Shown: piece by piece, positions 1-5,496 of the stretch
Numbering within the stretch: the stretch's first letter is position 1
How the letters are laid out: each line of letters starts with the position of its first letter
From: an uncultured Granulosicoccaceae bacterium
Lineage (GTDB): Bacteria; Pseudomonadota; Gammaproteobacteria; CALCKW01
DNA: 8,777 nucleotides
NCBI GenBank assembly: GCA_937941555.1
Contig: CALDHJ010000135.1
Span: 1 to 8,777, forward strand
Reading direction: 5' to 3'
Program-made: the position numbers and the translations under genes
The notes under the pieces: model-generated
What the model was told of the DNA's origin: nothing
Seen by the model: the letters and a program-made list of their open reading frames with translations, nothing else
The model's database searches: none

Positions 1-548
1 AGTGACTCCACGACAGCATCACACGCCGCCGCATCAAAGCCGGGTGACAACGCGTTGAGGTAGCCGTGTTGGCGAGTTGACTGTGTGACTCGGACGCCGG
101 GATGCTGCTGTACCGCTTGCGCAAAGGCCGCAACATCAAAATGCGGTTCGCTCGCTGGCACGACAAGGTGCACCGGAAACGGCGGCGGGATTGCAACGTG
201 GTGCCGCACTTGCGATGCGTAAAAGCACAAGGCGCCGCGGACGCGTGACGGCGGTATCGGTTGTGTCAGCTGCCACGCGGCCGCGCCGCCGACGCTGAAC
301 GCGAGCAGCGAGACGTTCGCATTGAGCGACTGAATCCTGCGTGAGAGTATCGCCGCATAGTCATCAACGCCGACCCGTTGACTGAAGTCGGCGTAGGCGT
401 CTTCTTCTGATGTGAATCCCGGGTCGTGTCCGCCATAAGGGTCAACGATCTCCGTGACCCCGGGCACGCGGGCGGCGAGCGCTTCAAGCGCCGTTGTGCG
501 CCCGAAGATGTCCGTGACCACCACGCGGTGGCACGGCGCGGGCGTCAC
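1..548 (-). CDS. Dienelactone-hydrolase-like alpha/beta hydrolase, 3' end cut by window edge
   Basis: Read leftward from a GTG at 548, the frame stays open for 182 codons to the window edge. The protein resembles the dienelactone hydrolase (DLH) family: a first strand VVVTDIFG (residues 9-16), a DPYGG turn (36-40), a nucleophile elbow FSVGGAA with Ser85, and a C-terminal RQHGY with His161 as the likely catalytic histidine. True DLHs usually carry Cys at the nucleophile position; Ser here suggests a carboxylesterase-like member. The acid residue is unclear, because the region after strand PVHLVVPA reads SEPHFD, so Glu134 or Asp138 are candidates. The family is normally slightly over 200 residues, so little of the C-terminus is missing. 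The GTG overlaps the stop of the upstream GST gene in a GTGA, which argues for this start and for translational coupling; no good Shine-Dalgarno is visible. Substrate unknown. A GTG eight codons further in is an alternative start. Confidence 0.8.
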   Translation of the reverse strand, partial: MTPAPCHRVVVTDIFGRTTALEALAARVPGVTEIVDPYGGHDPGFTSEEDAYADFSQRVGVDDYAAILSRRIQSLNANVSLLAFSVGGAAAWQLTQPIPPSRVRGALCFYASQVRHHVAIPPPFPVHLVVPASEPHFDVAAFAQAVQQHPGVRVTQSTRQHGYLNALSPGFDAAACDAVVES

Positions 549-1147
549 GCCGCTTGCCGGATCGCGTCTGCGCGCTGATAGCCCTCCCGAGCACTGGCTC
601 GATCGACCAGCGCGGTCAGGCTGGCCGGTTGCGGCACGCTGCACGCGCGCGACAGCCATTGCGCACAGTGCACGGTGACAACGTCGGCGACGGTAAAGGT
701 GTCACCGGTGAGCCACGGCCCGTCCCCCATGCGGGCATCGAATGCCGCGTAGGCGCGCGTGACGTCCCACTGCACACCGCTGCGCACGGCGTCCTTGTTG
801 CGGTGTTCTTCGGGGAACACGAAGCTGTGTTTGGCGAGCGTCCAGGCCGAACCGTCGAAGTCATCGAGCGCAAAGTGCAGAAAGCTGTCCTGCTGTGCCC
901 GCGCAACACTGCCGGCCGGGTGCGTGAGCGCGCCGTGGCGGTCAGCGAGAAACTGGCAGATGGCAACCGAATCGATCACGGTCTCGCCGTCTACGCGCAA
1001 CGCCGGCGCCTTGCCGCTCGGGTTGGCGGCCCGCATCCCGTCGCTTTGTGGATGCGCCGGCTCGAGCGAATAGGGCTGACCCAGTTCTTCGAGCGCCCAG
1101 AGGACGCGAAAACTGCGGTTTTTCGGGTTGCCGATCAGGGTGTACAC
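545..1147 (-). CDS. Glutathione S-transferase family protein
   Basis: A 200-residue cytosolic protein with the two GST domains. The N-terminal thioredoxin-like domain (about 1-75) begins MYTLIGNPKNRSFRVLW, has a GKAPAL turn with the expected cis-proline (Pro48), and an Asp59-Ser60 pair in the place that binds the gamma-glutamyl part of glutathione. Ser12 is the best candidate for activating the thiol, as in Ser/Cys-type bacterial GSTs. The C-terminal helical domain contains LTGDTFTVADV, the usual N-capping box and hydrophobic staple. Length is typical. The start is GTG, chosen because GAGGAG lies seven bases upstream and because the family's first strand starts directly there. It is the first gene of a two-gene unit with the overlapping hydrolase. 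The pairing suggests detoxification or breakdown of an electrophilic or aromatic compound, but the substrate cannot be inferred. Confidence 0.9.
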   Translation of the reverse strand: MYTLIGNPKNRSFRVLWALEELGQPYSLEPAHPQSDGMRAANPSGKAPALRVDGETVIDSVAICQFLADRHGALTHPAGSVARAQQDSFLHFALDDFDGSAWTLAKHSFVFPEEHRNKDAVRSGVQWDVTRAYAAFDARMGDGPWLTGDTFTVADVVTVHCAQWLSRACSVPQPASLTALVDRASAREGYQRADAIRQAA

Positions 1148-1154
1148 GGCTGAA

Positions 1155-1160
1155 CTCCTC
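1155..1160 (-). promoter_or_regulatory. Strong Shine-Dalgarno for the GST gene
   Basis: On the minus strand this reads GAGGAG, seven bases before the GTG start of the GST gene. It settles the use of a GTG start there. Confidence 0.8.
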
Positions 1161-1248
1161 GGGATCAGGGGCTGAGCGGCGCATGGTAACGGAGATCGCC
1201 ATCCGGCTCCGCCTCAAGCCCCTGCCGCGATCCGCCGATACCCCACAG

Positions 1249-1776
1249 ATGAACCGATTTCTGCTGATCTTCGCCCTGCTCCTGAGCCTGCCTGCGAGCG
1301 CCGTCGAGCTTTTTGGCGTGCCACTCGTCTCGGCCGACAAAGGGAGTCTTGGCTTCGCCGTGCAACGCGCCGGCGCGAGCCTGCAGAAGACCGAGCGCAA
1401 TCAGGTGTTCGAGGTGTTCGACAGCAGCGAGATTCTCGACACGAGCTACCGCCTCTACCTCGGGTTCGATGTGCAAACCGGCCGATTCGGCTTTGCCGAG
1501 TACTACATTCGCCGCCTCGCCCACGACACCATGCTCGAACGGCTAAAAGACAAATACGGCGAGCCGGCGGTCACACCCGGCGAATTCCTCACCGACCAAC
1601 GATACCAATGGCAGATAGACGGCATCGACGTCAGCCTGCACAAGGCGCGCGGGTGCTTGTGTTCACGGCTGCTCTACAGCGAGCCGACGGTGCACGAGGC
1701 GGTCAGGCAGCAACACGCCCAAGTGCAGAAGCAGCGCGCAGACGAAGCCGTCGAATCGTTCCGCAAGGCGTTCTGA
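1249..1776 (+). CDS. Exported protein of unknown function, 175 residues
   Basis: I do not recognise a named family. The start at ATG 1249 gives a clean Sec signal peptide: MNRF, a leucine-rich core, and an ASA cleavage site after residue 18. Upstream in-frame starts exist (for example the ATG at 1183), but they would bury this leader behind a charged extension. The mature part is about 157 residues. It has a hydrophobic start (VELFGVPL), a middle reading GRFGFAEYYI (two aromatic-rich strands), a helix ending in DKYGEP (101-106), then a strand with Trp and a GCLCS pair of cysteines (Cys136, Cys138). The C-terminus is a charged helix rich in Gln, Lys and Glu. The 'KYG-x-P then Trp strand' order resembles BamE/SmpA-like small envelope proteins, but this is only a resemblance. 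It is divergent from the GST gene with a 101-base gap, and convergent with the YjbQ gene. Likely periplasmic. Confidence 0.75.
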   Translation: MNRFLLIFALLLSLPASAVELFGVPLVSADKGSLGFAVQRAGASLQKTERNQVFEVFDSSEILDTSYRLYLGFDVQTGRFGFAEYYIRRLAHDTMLERLKDKYGEPAVTPGEFLTDQRYQWQIDGIDVSLHKARGCLCSRLLYSEPTVHEAVRQQHAQVQKQRADEAVESFRKAF

Positions 1777-1800
1777 CCACCCGCGTCTGCGCGATACCGT

Positions 1801-2214
1801 TCAGGCCCCGAAGACGGTCACCACCACCTCGCGCACATGCGGGCGATGGCGGTGCTCCCAGAGGTAGATCCCCTGCCAGGTACCGAGCAGCAGCCGACCG
1901 TTTCCGACCGGCACGCTGAGGCTGGTCTGCGTCAGCGCACTGCGCGTGTGGGCCGGCATGTCGTCGGGGCCCTCGGAGACGTGGATGTTGGCCGGGTCAC
2001 CGTCGGGTGCCAGGCGCGCAAACGCGGTTTCGAGGTCACGTTGTACGTCCGGGTCAGCGTTCTCGTTGATCAACAGCGACGCGCTGGTGTGGCGGATGAA
2101 CACGCCGCACAGACCGGTCGCGACCGTGCTGCGCCCGACTTCCTCCTGCACCAGATCGCTGATCTCGGTCAGTCCCCGTCCGGGGGTTTCGATGCGCAAA
2201 CGGGCCTGGTGCAT
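1801..2214 (-). CDS. yjbQ: YjbQ/UPF0047 family protein
   Basis: A 137-residue cytosolic protein matching the compact UPF0047 fold over its whole length. Visible signatures are HTSASLLINEN (residues 42-52), DVQRDLE (56-62), EGPDDMPAH (81-89), which holds the conserved acidic residues and His89, NGRLLLGTWQGIYLWEHR (105-122), and a final strand VVVTVFG. His42, His89 and the acidic cluster are the presumed ligand or metal site. E. coli YjbQ has been reported to have weak thiamine-phosphate-synthase activity, but the physiological role of the family is unsettled. The ATG at 2214 was chosen because the family normally begins at this strand and because AGGAG lies about ten bases upstream; the frame is open for another 58 codons upstream, but that part does not resemble the family. 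It diverges from the SPFH operon. Confidence 0.9.
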   Translation of the reverse strand: MHQARLRIETPGRGLTEISDLVQEEVGRSTVATGLCGVFIRHTSASLLINENADPDVQRDLETAFARLAPDGDPANIHVSEGPDDMPAHTRSALTQTSLSVPVGNGRLLLGTWQGIYLWEHRHRPHVREVVVTVFGA

Positions 2215-2281
2215 GGCAGCAACTCTCCTGAAAACCCCGACACCATGCCGCGCCTTGCCTGCCGCATCAAGACCAGGCGCA

Positions 2282-2309
2282 TTGCAAAGTCTGAAAATGC
2301 CCCCATATT
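2282..2309 (+). promoter_or_regulatory. Candidate sigma-70 promoter for the SPFH/NfeD operon
   Basis: TTGCAA at 2282-2287 and CATATT at 2304-2309 are separated by 16 bases. Each matches the sigma-70 consensus at four of six positions. The pair sits in the divergent gap about 50 bases before the SPFH start. If correct, transcription would begin near 2316, inside the inverted repeat that follows. This is by-eye matching only. Confidence 0.35.
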
Positions 2310-2346
2310 CAACGGGGTACGCGTGCACTGCCGCACGCCCCGTTGA
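2309..2346. repeat. Strong interrupted inverted repeat before the SPFH operon
   Basis: The outer arms are 9 bases and perfectly complementary: TCAACGGGG (2309-2317) with CCCCGTTGA (2338-2346). Inside them, CGTGC (2322-2326) pairs with GCACG (2333-2337) around a six-base loop; TACG (2318-2321) is a left-side bulge. The element ends four bases before the GGAGA ribosome-binding site of the SPFH gene. It has no T-run, so it is a poor intrinsic terminator. Its left arm abuts the candidate -10. It could be an operator for one or both divergent genes, or a leader hairpin that affects ribosome access. Confidence 0.7.
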
Positions 2347-2349
2347 CTT

Positions 2350-2354
2350 GGAGA
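2350..2354 (+). promoter_or_regulatory. Shine-Dalgarno for the SPFH gene
   Basis: GGAGA lies five bases before the ATG at 2360. A second ATG at 2356 overlaps in ATGCATGG but is in another frame and too close to the site, so the start at 2360 is preferred. Confidence 0.7.
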
Positions 2355-2359
2355 CATGC

Positions 2360-3307
2360 ATGGGACTCGAAGGTTTTTCCAGCTTCACGTTGGTATTGTT
2401 CGCGCTGGCCGCCGCGGTTGTCTGGGCAGCCTACCAAATCGTGCCGCAGGGCCAGGAGCAAACAGTGGAGCGGCTCGGGCGCTACATCCGCACCCTGACA
2501 CCAGGCTTGCATTTCATCATCCCCTTCGTCGACCGCGTCTCTAACAAGGTCAGCATGATGGAGACCGTTCGCGACGTGCCGTCCCAGGAGATCATTACGC
2601 GCGACAACGCCATGGTCAAAGTCGACGGCGTGGTGTACTACCAGGTTCTGGATGCCGCGCGGGCGTCGTATGAAGTGACCAACCGCGAAGGCGCCATCAT
2701 CAACCTCACAACAACCAACATTCGAACCGTCATGGGCAGCATGGACCTCGATGACCTGCTCTCCAATCGAAATGTCATCAACGAGCGCCTGTTGCGCGTC
2801 GTCGACGAGGCGACCCAGCCCTGGGGCGTGAAGGTCACGCGAATCGAGATCAAGGACATCGAGCCACCACGCGATCTGATCGATTCCATGGCGCGCCAGA
2901 TGAAGGCTGAGCGCGAAAAGCGCGCGTCCATCCTCGAGGCCCAAGGTGAGCGCGAGTCATCGATCCTGCGGGCCGAAGGTGAAAAACAGGCCGCCATACT
3001 CAAAGCCGAGGGCGAGCGCGAGGCGGCGTTTCGCGAAGCCGAGGCGCGTGAGCGGGCGGCAGAAGCCGAAGCGCGCGCAACCGAGGTGGTCTCGGCTGCG
3101 GTCGCCGAAGGAGACGTGCAGGCGCTCAACTACTTTGTTGCACAGAACTACATCAGTGCCCTCAAGGACATCGCCGGCGCCGACCAGCAACGCACCGTCT
3201 TCATGCCACTCGAAGCGAGCAGCCTGATCGGCGCTATCGGCGGCATTGCGGAACTGGCGAAGCCCGCCGTGAGCGGCGGTGCGTCCACGCCGAAAGTCGG
3301 TTCCTGA
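2360..3307 (+). CDS. qmcA: SPFH/Band 7 (stomatin/prohibitin-type) membrane protein, QmcA-like
   Basis: A 315-residue protein. Residues 6-24 form one N-terminal membrane span. The SPFH/Band 7 domain follows (about 25-185), with typical stretches VPQGQEQTVERLGRY, TPGLHFIIPF, SQEIITRDNAMVKVDGVVYYQV, and IEIKDIEPP just before the coiled coil. Residues 189-243 are a charged coiled coil of 11-residue repeats rich in Ala, Glu and Arg. The C-terminus (about 244-290) is conserved in this subfamily, and the last 20 residues are Gly/Ser/Pro-rich. E. coli QmcA (YbbK) has the same order and similar length. These proteins form large cage-like oligomers at membrane microdomains and often influence proteases or membrane quality control. 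The NfeD gene starts two bases after this stop, the classical partnership. The frame is open far upstream, but that part overlaps yjbQ and is not SPFH. Confidence 0.93.
   Translation: MGLEGFSSFTLVLFALAAAVVWAAYQIVPQGQEQTVERLGRYIRTLTPGLHFIIPFVDRVSNKVSMMETVRDVPSQEIITRDNAMVKVDGVVYYQVLDAARASYEVTNREGAIINLTTTNIRTVMGSMDLDDLLSNRNVINERLLRVVDEATQPWGVKVTRIEIKDIEPPRDLIDSMARQMKAEREKRASILEAQGERESSILRAEGEKQAAILKAEGEREAAFREAEARERAAEAEARATEVVSAAVAEGDVQALNYFVAQNYISALKDIAGADQQRTVFMPLEASSLIGAIGGIAELAKPAVSGGASTPKVGS
2924..3088 (+). repeat. 33-base in-frame tandem repeat encoding hendecads of the SPFH coiled coil
   Basis: Five consecutive 11-residue units begin at residues 189, 200, 211, 222 and 233 of the SPFH protein: ASILEAQGERE, SSILRAEGEKQ, AAILKAEGERE, AAFREAEARER, AAEAEARATEV. 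The first three are nearly the same; the last two are degenerate. Such hendecads favour a straight, right-handed coiled coil, as known for SPFH cages. Confidence 0.8.
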
Positions 3308-3309
3308 TC

Positions 3310-3774
3310 GTGGACGTGATCAGCACCGTGCAGTCGCTGGAACCCTGGCACTGGCTCGTGATCGGCATCGCATTGCTCGTGATCGAGCTCGGTGTCACCG
3401 GCACGGTATTTCTGCTCTGGTTGTCGGCCGCCGCCATCGTCACGGGCGTCGCGCTCATGACAATGCCGGACCTCAGTTGGCAGGTGCAGCTGATGGTGTT
3501 TTCAGTGTCAGCCGTGCTGGCGCTGCTCGCGACCCGGTCCTGGCTGCGTCTCAGCCCGATCCAGAGCGACCGCCCGGCCTTGAACCGCCGTGGCAGCGCC
3601 TACGTCGGCCGCCGCTTCACCCTGCAACGTCCGATCGAGAGTGGCTCGGGCGAGCTCACCATCGACGACACGCTCTGGCGCATCAGCGGCCCGGATCTGC
3701 CCGCCGGCAGCGAAGTGGAAGTCTTGGCGGTGGAAGGCACCCGCCTGCGAGTCGACACGGTCAGCGCAGGGTAA
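3310..3774 (+). CDS. NfeD-family membrane protein, partner of the SPFH protein
   Basis: A 154-residue short-type NfeD (YbbJ-like). Two to three hydrophobic segments occupy residues 13-31, 33-52 and 60-75. A soluble C-terminal OB-fold domain follows (about 93-150), with the signature GELTIDDTLWRISGPDLPAGS and ending EVLAVEGTRLRVD. NfeD proteins anchor or regulate SPFH partners encoded next to them. The GTG start at 3310 lies two bases after the SPFH stop, so the genes are surely cotranscribed and probably coupled; no strong ribosome-binding site is seen. No protease domain is fused, unlike long NfeD forms. The gene converges on the minus-strand gene ending at 3788, with only 13 bases between. 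Confidence 0.92.
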   Translation: MDVISTVQSLEPWHWLVIGIALLVIELGVTGTVFLLWLSAAAIVTGVALMTMPDLSWQVQLMVFSVSAVLALLATRSWLRLSPIQSDRPALNRRGSAYVGRRFTLQRPIESGSGELTIDDTLWRISGPDLPAGSEVEVLAVEGTRLRVDTVSAG

Positions 3775-3787
3775 GGCGACGCGCCAA

Positions 3788-4450
3788 CTACTGGCCAGCA
3801 CCCTGCTGGCGAATGGCCGCGCCGAGGTCGGCGTCGCGGCTCAACACCGCGAGGCGGTGGCGAACGGAATCGACCAATCGGTCGGTGTCGATCGCGTCGA
3901 GCATGGCGTCACCGTCTTCGCGGATGGCGTCGTCGACGGCATTGAGTGCCAGGGTTGCAGCACGTAGTCTGTCGCGGGCGTTGATCAAGGTCTGTTTGAT
4001 CAGGCACTCGAGTTGGATGCGGTCGATCGACACATCGCCGGGGTCGCGGTTCATCGAGTCGGGCAAGCTCCGGATCGCCACCCGCACACGCTCGCCAACG
4101 CGCTCGAACTCGACCCGCAGCAGCGCGATCCGGTCGCGCAGCGGCTCGGGTTCGTCTGCTTCGGCATCGAACAGCGCCTTGAACTGATCCAGACAGGCCA
4201 GGCATTCGTTGATGCCGTCATCGAGGGTGTCGGTGTGGGCCGTGACCATCTCGGCCATGCCGGCGATGTCGCCAGCGGCGTCACACAGCCCCTTGCCGGA
4301 AGTCGACACGTTGGCCGCGCTGAGCATCGCGTTCCACGCGATCAACCGGGTCTGAAACGCCGAGGCGAGGATGGTGTCGAGGCTCACGAGCTCCGGCGCG
4401 ATGCGGTCCGCCAGGGCACTTACCAGTTCGTTCAATCGCACAGCCGACAC
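3788..4450 (-). CDS. Soluble helical protein with a degenerate chemoreceptor (MCP) signalling-tip hairpin
   Basis: A 220-residue, almost wholly helical protein with no signal peptide or membrane span. Residues 29-69 align by eye with the hairpin tip of methyl-accepting chemotaxis proteins. AFQTRLIAWNAMLSAAN (31-47) corresponds to the tip's descending helix (E. coli Tsr reads AFQTNILALNAAVEAAR), and GKG (52-54) with the following DIAGMAE (61-67) corresponds to the ascending helix after the turn. Phe32 and Asn40 match Tsr Phe373 and Asn381, but the Glu and Arg of EAAR are Ser44 and Asn47, and the Glu near the turn is Thr50. Only 28 residues precede the tip, so the usual long coiled coil, HAMP and sensor are absent. 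Residues 100-220 look like a separate helical domain that I do not recognise. The start is GTG 4450; a GTG three codons in is an alternative. It lies 78 bases downstream of tadA on the same strand and is probably soluble in the cytoplasm. Confidence 0.75.
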   Translation of the reverse strand: MSAVRLNELVSALADRIAPELVSLDTILASAFQTRLIAWNAMLSAANVSTSGKGLCDAAGDIAGMAEMVTAHTDTLDDGINECLACLDQFKALFDAEADEPEPLRDRIALLRVEFERVGERVRVAIRSLPDSMNRDPGDVSIDRIQLECLIKQTLINARDRLRAATLALNAVDDAIREDGDAMLDAIDTDRLVDSVRHRLAVLSRDADLGAAIRQQGAGQ

Positions 4451-4461
4451 AACCCATCAAC

Positions 4462-4477
4462 GCGGTAACGGCACCGC
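4462..4477. repeat. Small inverted repeat before the MCP-like gene
   Basis: GCGGT (4463-4467 region) and ACCGC (4473-4477 region) flank a six-base loop in the 78-base gap between tadA and the MCP-tip-like gene. It is short, has no T-run, and could occur by chance in GC-rich DNA. I see no convincing promoter in this gap, so read-through from tadA is possible. Confidence 0.25.
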
Positions 4478-4528
4478 AATCACAGGTATCGACGTACTAC
4501 TCCCGGAGCTTTAGCGGCTCGCCGGTGG

Positions 4529-4990
4529 TCAGCGCCGCCGGGCGCGGAAGAAAGCCTGCATCAGGCCCCGCGCCGCCTCGGCCCCAACCCCGGCGACCAC
4601 CGCCACACTGTGGTTGTGCTGGTTGTCCTGCAGCAGCGAAAACGCACTCTCGATAGCGCCGGTGCGGGGTTCGGGCGTGCCGTAGACGAGCGTGTGCACG
4701 CGCGCTTGCACAATCGCCCCGACGCACATGGTGCAGGGCTCCACGGTCACGTACAGCACCGACCCGGGCAATCGGTAGTTGCCGACCGTACGCGCCGCGT
4801 CGCGCAGCGCCACCACCTCGGCGTGAGCCGTGGGGTCGCAAGTGGCGATCGGCCTGTTGCTGCCACGACCGATCACCTCACCGTCGCGCACGACCACCGC
4901 CCCGACCGGCACTTCGCCTTCGACCGCTGCCGCGCGCGCAAGCTCGAGCGCGTGCTGCATGAACTCATTGTGGGTAGCAGTGTCAGACAT
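4529..4990 (-). CDS. tadA: tRNA-specific adenosine deaminase TadA
   Basis: A 153-residue protein that makes inosine at the wobble position (A34) of tRNA-Arg(ACG), an essential cytosolic step in decoding. The deaminase fold is complete: EVPVGAVVV (26-34), GSNRPI (43-48), the zinc and catalytic motif TAHAEV with His56 (zinc) and Glu58 (proton shuttle), NYRL (71-74), and EPCTMCVGA with zinc ligands Cys86 and Cys89. The C-terminal helix QAFFRARRR matches the basic tRNA-contacting end of the E. coli enzyme. The ATG at 4990 was chosen because it fits the family's N-terminus; the frame extends 22 codons further up, without similarity and into the divergent promoter gap. No clear Shine-Dalgarno is visible. 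It is divergent from the rhodanese gene with a 71-base gap. Confidence 0.95.
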   Translation of the reverse strand: MSDTATHNEFMQHALELARAAAVEGEVPVGAVVVRDGEVIGRGSNRPIATCDPTAHAEVVALRDAARTVGNYRLPGSVLYVTVEPCTMCVGAIVQARVHTLVYGTPEPRTGAIESAFSLLQDNQHNHSVAVVAGVGAEAARGLMQAFFRARRR

Positions 4991-5061
4991 GGCGCGGCCC
5001 GGGAAACCCGTGATGGTAGCAACCACGGCTGTGTTCACCTCTATCCAACAGGACAAACCCC
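4991..5061. promoter_or_regulatory. Divergent intergenic gap between tadA and the rhodanese gene
   Basis: These 71 bases must hold the promoters of both divergent genes unless they lie inside coding sequence. On the plus strand AGGA (5050-5053) sits eight bases before the rhodanese ATG and is a plausible ribosome-binding site. I see no convincing -35/-10 pair on either strand. Confidence 0.4.
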
Positions 5062-5493
5062 ATGCTCTCGCGCCGCCAACTGCTCGCCCTGATCCCGCTG
5101 GCCGCAGCCACCACCCTGCCCCGGCTCACCCACGCCACCCCGGACACCCTGGACGTGGCCGAGGCCCGCGACGCGGCCCTCGCCGGCGAGATTCTGCTGA
5201 TCGACATCCGCACACCGGCCGAGTGGGAAGCGTCGGGTATCGCCGACGTCGCCCACCCGCTGTCGATGATCGACCGCGGATTCACCCGCGATTTCGTCGC
5301 CCTGCTCGAGGCCAACCCGGGCAAACGGCCGGCGTTCATTTGCGCCCAGGGCGTGCGCAGCGCGCGGCTGATCCGCCTGATGGCGAGCCGCGGTCTCGAA
5401 AATACCGTAGACGTGCCCGCGGGCATGCTCGGCACCCCTGACGGATGGATTGCCCGTGGCCTGCCGATCAAGCGCATCACGCCGGAGGGCTGA
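5062..5493 (+). CDS. Exported single-domain rhodanese-like sulfurtransferase
   Basis: A 143-residue protein. Residues 1-25 are an export leader: SRRQLLAL followed by a hydrophobic stretch and THA, a twin-arginine-like pattern that would also pass as Sec. The mature part is one rhodanese domain, with the entry motif LLIDIRTPAEWEASG (45-59) and the active-site loop CAQGVRSA with Cys94 and Arg99. Cys94 would carry the persulfide, so the domain looks catalytically competent. Exported rhodaneses move sulfur or handle cyanide or thiol compounds outside the cytoplasm; the substrate here is unknown. Its ATG is preceded by AGGA at eight bases. It stands alone, divergent from tadA and convergent with the permease gene, with three bases between the two stops. 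Confidence 0.9.
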   Translation: MLSRRQLLALIPLAAATTLPRLTHATPDTLDVAEARDAALAGEILLIDIRTPAEWEASGIADVAHPLSMIDRGFTRDFVALLEANPGKRPAFICAQGVRSARLIRLMASRGLENTVDVPAGMLGTPDGWIARGLPIKRITPEG

Positions 5494-5496
5494 CCC

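Noticed and set aside
554..1153. Long plus-strand open frame of about 199 codons
   Set aside because: It is antisense to the GST gene, which has a full family match. Open antisense frames are common in GC-rich DNA.
1946..2359. N-terminal extension of the SPFH gene by 138 codons
   Set aside because: The extension overlaps the YjbQ gene, lacks any SPFH similarity, and would hide the N-terminal membrane span behind unrelated sequence. The ATG at 2360 has a good ribosome-binding site.
2309..2944. Minus-strand open frame opposite the SPFH gene
   Set aside because: The plus strand encodes a complete SPFH protein; the antisense product has no recognisable domain or plausible start.
3794..3810. Hairpin GCCAGCA-CCC-TGCTGGC as a terminator between the convergent genes
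   Set aside because: It has a 7-base stem but no T-run on either side and lies inside the last codons of the minus-strand gene.
3279..4187. Plus-strand open frame of about 302 codons crossing NfeD and the MCP-like gene
   Set aside because: Its product is low-complexity, Arg/Ser-rich and spans two genes in other frames. It is a shadow.
4013..4468. Plus-strand frame opposite the MCP-like gene
   Set aside because: The minus-strand protein has helical periodicity and an MCP-tip match; the plus-strand product has neither.
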